From assembly GCA_900553675.1 (NCBI GenBank), contig USEH01000031.1:1-14769 (forward strand): DNA of 14,769 bases, in the 5' to 3' direction. This DNA comes from an uncultured Ruminococcus sp. (lineage in GTDB: Bacteria > Bacillota > Clostridia > Oscillospirales > Ruminococcaceae). Made by a program: the position numbers and the translations under genes. This document shows positions 14,389-14,769 of this stretch, in pieces (position 1 is the stretch's first letter; every line of letters starts with the position of its first letter). Under the pieces are notes generated by a model that was not told where the DNA came from, did no database searches, and saw nothing but the letters and a program-made list of their open reading frames with translations.

Positions 14389-14413
14389 GCTTTAAATTAT
14401 TAAATTTTTATCT

Positions 14414-14581
14414 TCATACCTTTGCGACTTCTTTTTTGATGAGCCGCAAAAGAAGCTCCGAGAAGGATTCATGTCCGTTCTCATTAAATACAGGTGTTAC
14501 TATGAATCTTCTGCCGTCTACTTCGTATGTAGAGGGCTTTTTCATTTTCGCCTGTATTTCGGTTTGGTTTGGATTGTTCAT
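14414..14581 (-). CDS. TnpW-like transposon-encoded small protein
   Basis: A 55-residue protein: an N-terminal polar stretch, then STYEVDGRRFIVTPVFNENG and SFSELLLRLIKKEVAKV. The pattern of a strand pair with an [YF]-x-V-[DN]-G core, a FNENG turn and a final amphipathic LLRLIKKE helix resembles TnpW proteins encoded beside TnpX-type recombinases. Their function is unknown; a DNA-binding or accessory role is only a guess. The ATG at 14581 has GAGG eight bases upstream. The gene is directly upstream of the recombinase, in the same direction. Confidence 0.8.
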   Translation of the reverse strand: MNNPNQTEIQAKMKKPSTYEVDGRRFIVTPVFNENGHESFSELLLRLIKKEVAKV

Positions 14582-14601
14582 AGAGATTACCTCATATTTT
14601 T

Positions 14602-14634
14602 ATGAGCCGAACTCATATTCTGGGTTCGGCTCAT
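14602..14634. other. Perfect 11-bp hairpin upstream of the TnpW-like gene
   Basis: ATGAGCCGAAC (14602-14612) and GTTCGGCTCAT (14624-14634) are perfect inverted copies around an 11-base loop. Neither strand has a T run immediately after the stem, so it is not a standard terminator. It sits about 15 nt before the ribosome site of the TnpW-like gene and could be an mRNA processing or protein-binding site. Confidence 0.6.
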
Positions 14635-14663
14635 TGTATCTGATTTCGATTTTTTGTTTTTAA

Positions 14664-14769
14664 TTACAGTCTATTTGCCAAGCACCCGACTGTCTGGGGA
14701 TAAAGCAGGCTGTCGCTGGTAACGACCATCATAACTCCAAGATACCGTCTATCGAATATCTCAGGGCTC
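14664..14769 (-). CDS. 3' end of an unrecognised gene of the right-hand element
   Basis: An open frame enters from the right edge and ends at TAA (14666-14664). The visible 34 or so residues end in ...EIFDRRYLGVMMVVTSDSLL followed by YPQTVGCLANRL. I do not recognise it. The same direction and about 80 nt spacing to the TnpW-like gene suggest it belongs to the element. Too little is visible to predict a function, and a chance open frame is possible. Confidence 0.45.
   Translation of the reverse strand, partial: SPEIFDRRYLGVMMVVTSDSLLYPQTVGCLANRL

Larger units (their letters stand above)
12602..14769 (-). mobile_element. Left edge of a second integrated element (TnpX-type), right part outside window
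   Basis: Recombinase, TnpW-like small protein and a further gene run in the same direction off the right edge. TnpX/TndX-type recombinases move clostridial integrative elements, usually from one end of the element. The recombinase gene here sits next to the tRNA terminator, so the boundary probably lies within 12587-12601, but I cannot see the att core. The tRNA gene itself is intact and not visibly used as target. Confidence 0.65.

Noticed and set aside
14587..14634. 15-codon leader-peptide-like frame within the hairpin upstream of the TnpW-like gene
   Set aside because: Its ATG is simply the first base triplet of the stem; no ribosome site is seen.
1..14769. CRISPR array, rRNA or replication origin
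   Set aside because: No regular repeat-spacer pattern, rRNA-like sequence or DnaA-box cluster was seen; the only short regular repeats are the IS terminal repeats and the sigK tail.

Overview
The window comes from a spore-forming Bacillota, most likely a gut clostridium of the Ruminococcaceae/Oscillospirales type. The evidence is strong AGGAGG-type ribosome sites, a split sigma-K gene, a tRNA with encoded CCA, sigma-A promoters with TGn-extended -10 boxes, a TnpX-type recombinase and a TnpW-type small protein. This placement rests on gene families only; no search was possible.

Left end (1-4547): the most interesting part is a sigK intervening ('skin'-like) element. Sequence encoding only the C-terminal half of sporulation factor sigma-K begins abruptly near 4125. 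The gene of a large serine recombinase (2369-4186) runs directly into it and overlaps it in another frame. Homology to sigma-K starts at the NEILMH segment, the place where Bacillus sigK is interrupted. I infer that the missing 5' half lies beyond the left edge and that the recombinase excises everything between, in the mother cell, to rebuild sigK. An IS21-family insertion sequence (istA, 3' truncated istB, four in-phase 22-bp terminal repeats, outer tip near 2220) sits inside this element, 148 bp upstream of the recombinase start.

Middle (4553-12534): ordinary chromosomal genes. A bidirectional terminator separates sigK from a convergent TspO/MBR membrane protein. A good sigma-A promoter drives queH (queuosine synthesis) and a small SRPBCC protein. 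Next, on the minus strand, come a NUDIX hydrolase, a lipoprotein with a duplicated domain, a frameshifted pyridoxamine-phosphate-oxidase-fold gene, two GNAT acetyltransferases, a cysteine-rich protein and a Na+/phosphate cotransporter with a PhoU-like tail. The stretch from about 6.9 to 10.4 kb is AT-rich and shows turnover: a GNAT remnant lies inside an 86% identical 117-bp direct repeat, and one gene is frameshifted. A tRNA-Pro(GGG) with its own promoter and terminator closes this region.

Right end (12602-14769): the edge of a second mobile element, carrying a TnpX/TndX-type large serine recombinase with DUF4368-like C-terminus, a 55-residue TnpW-like protein and the 3' end of an unrecognised gene running off the window. 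The element abuts the terminator of the tRNA gene.
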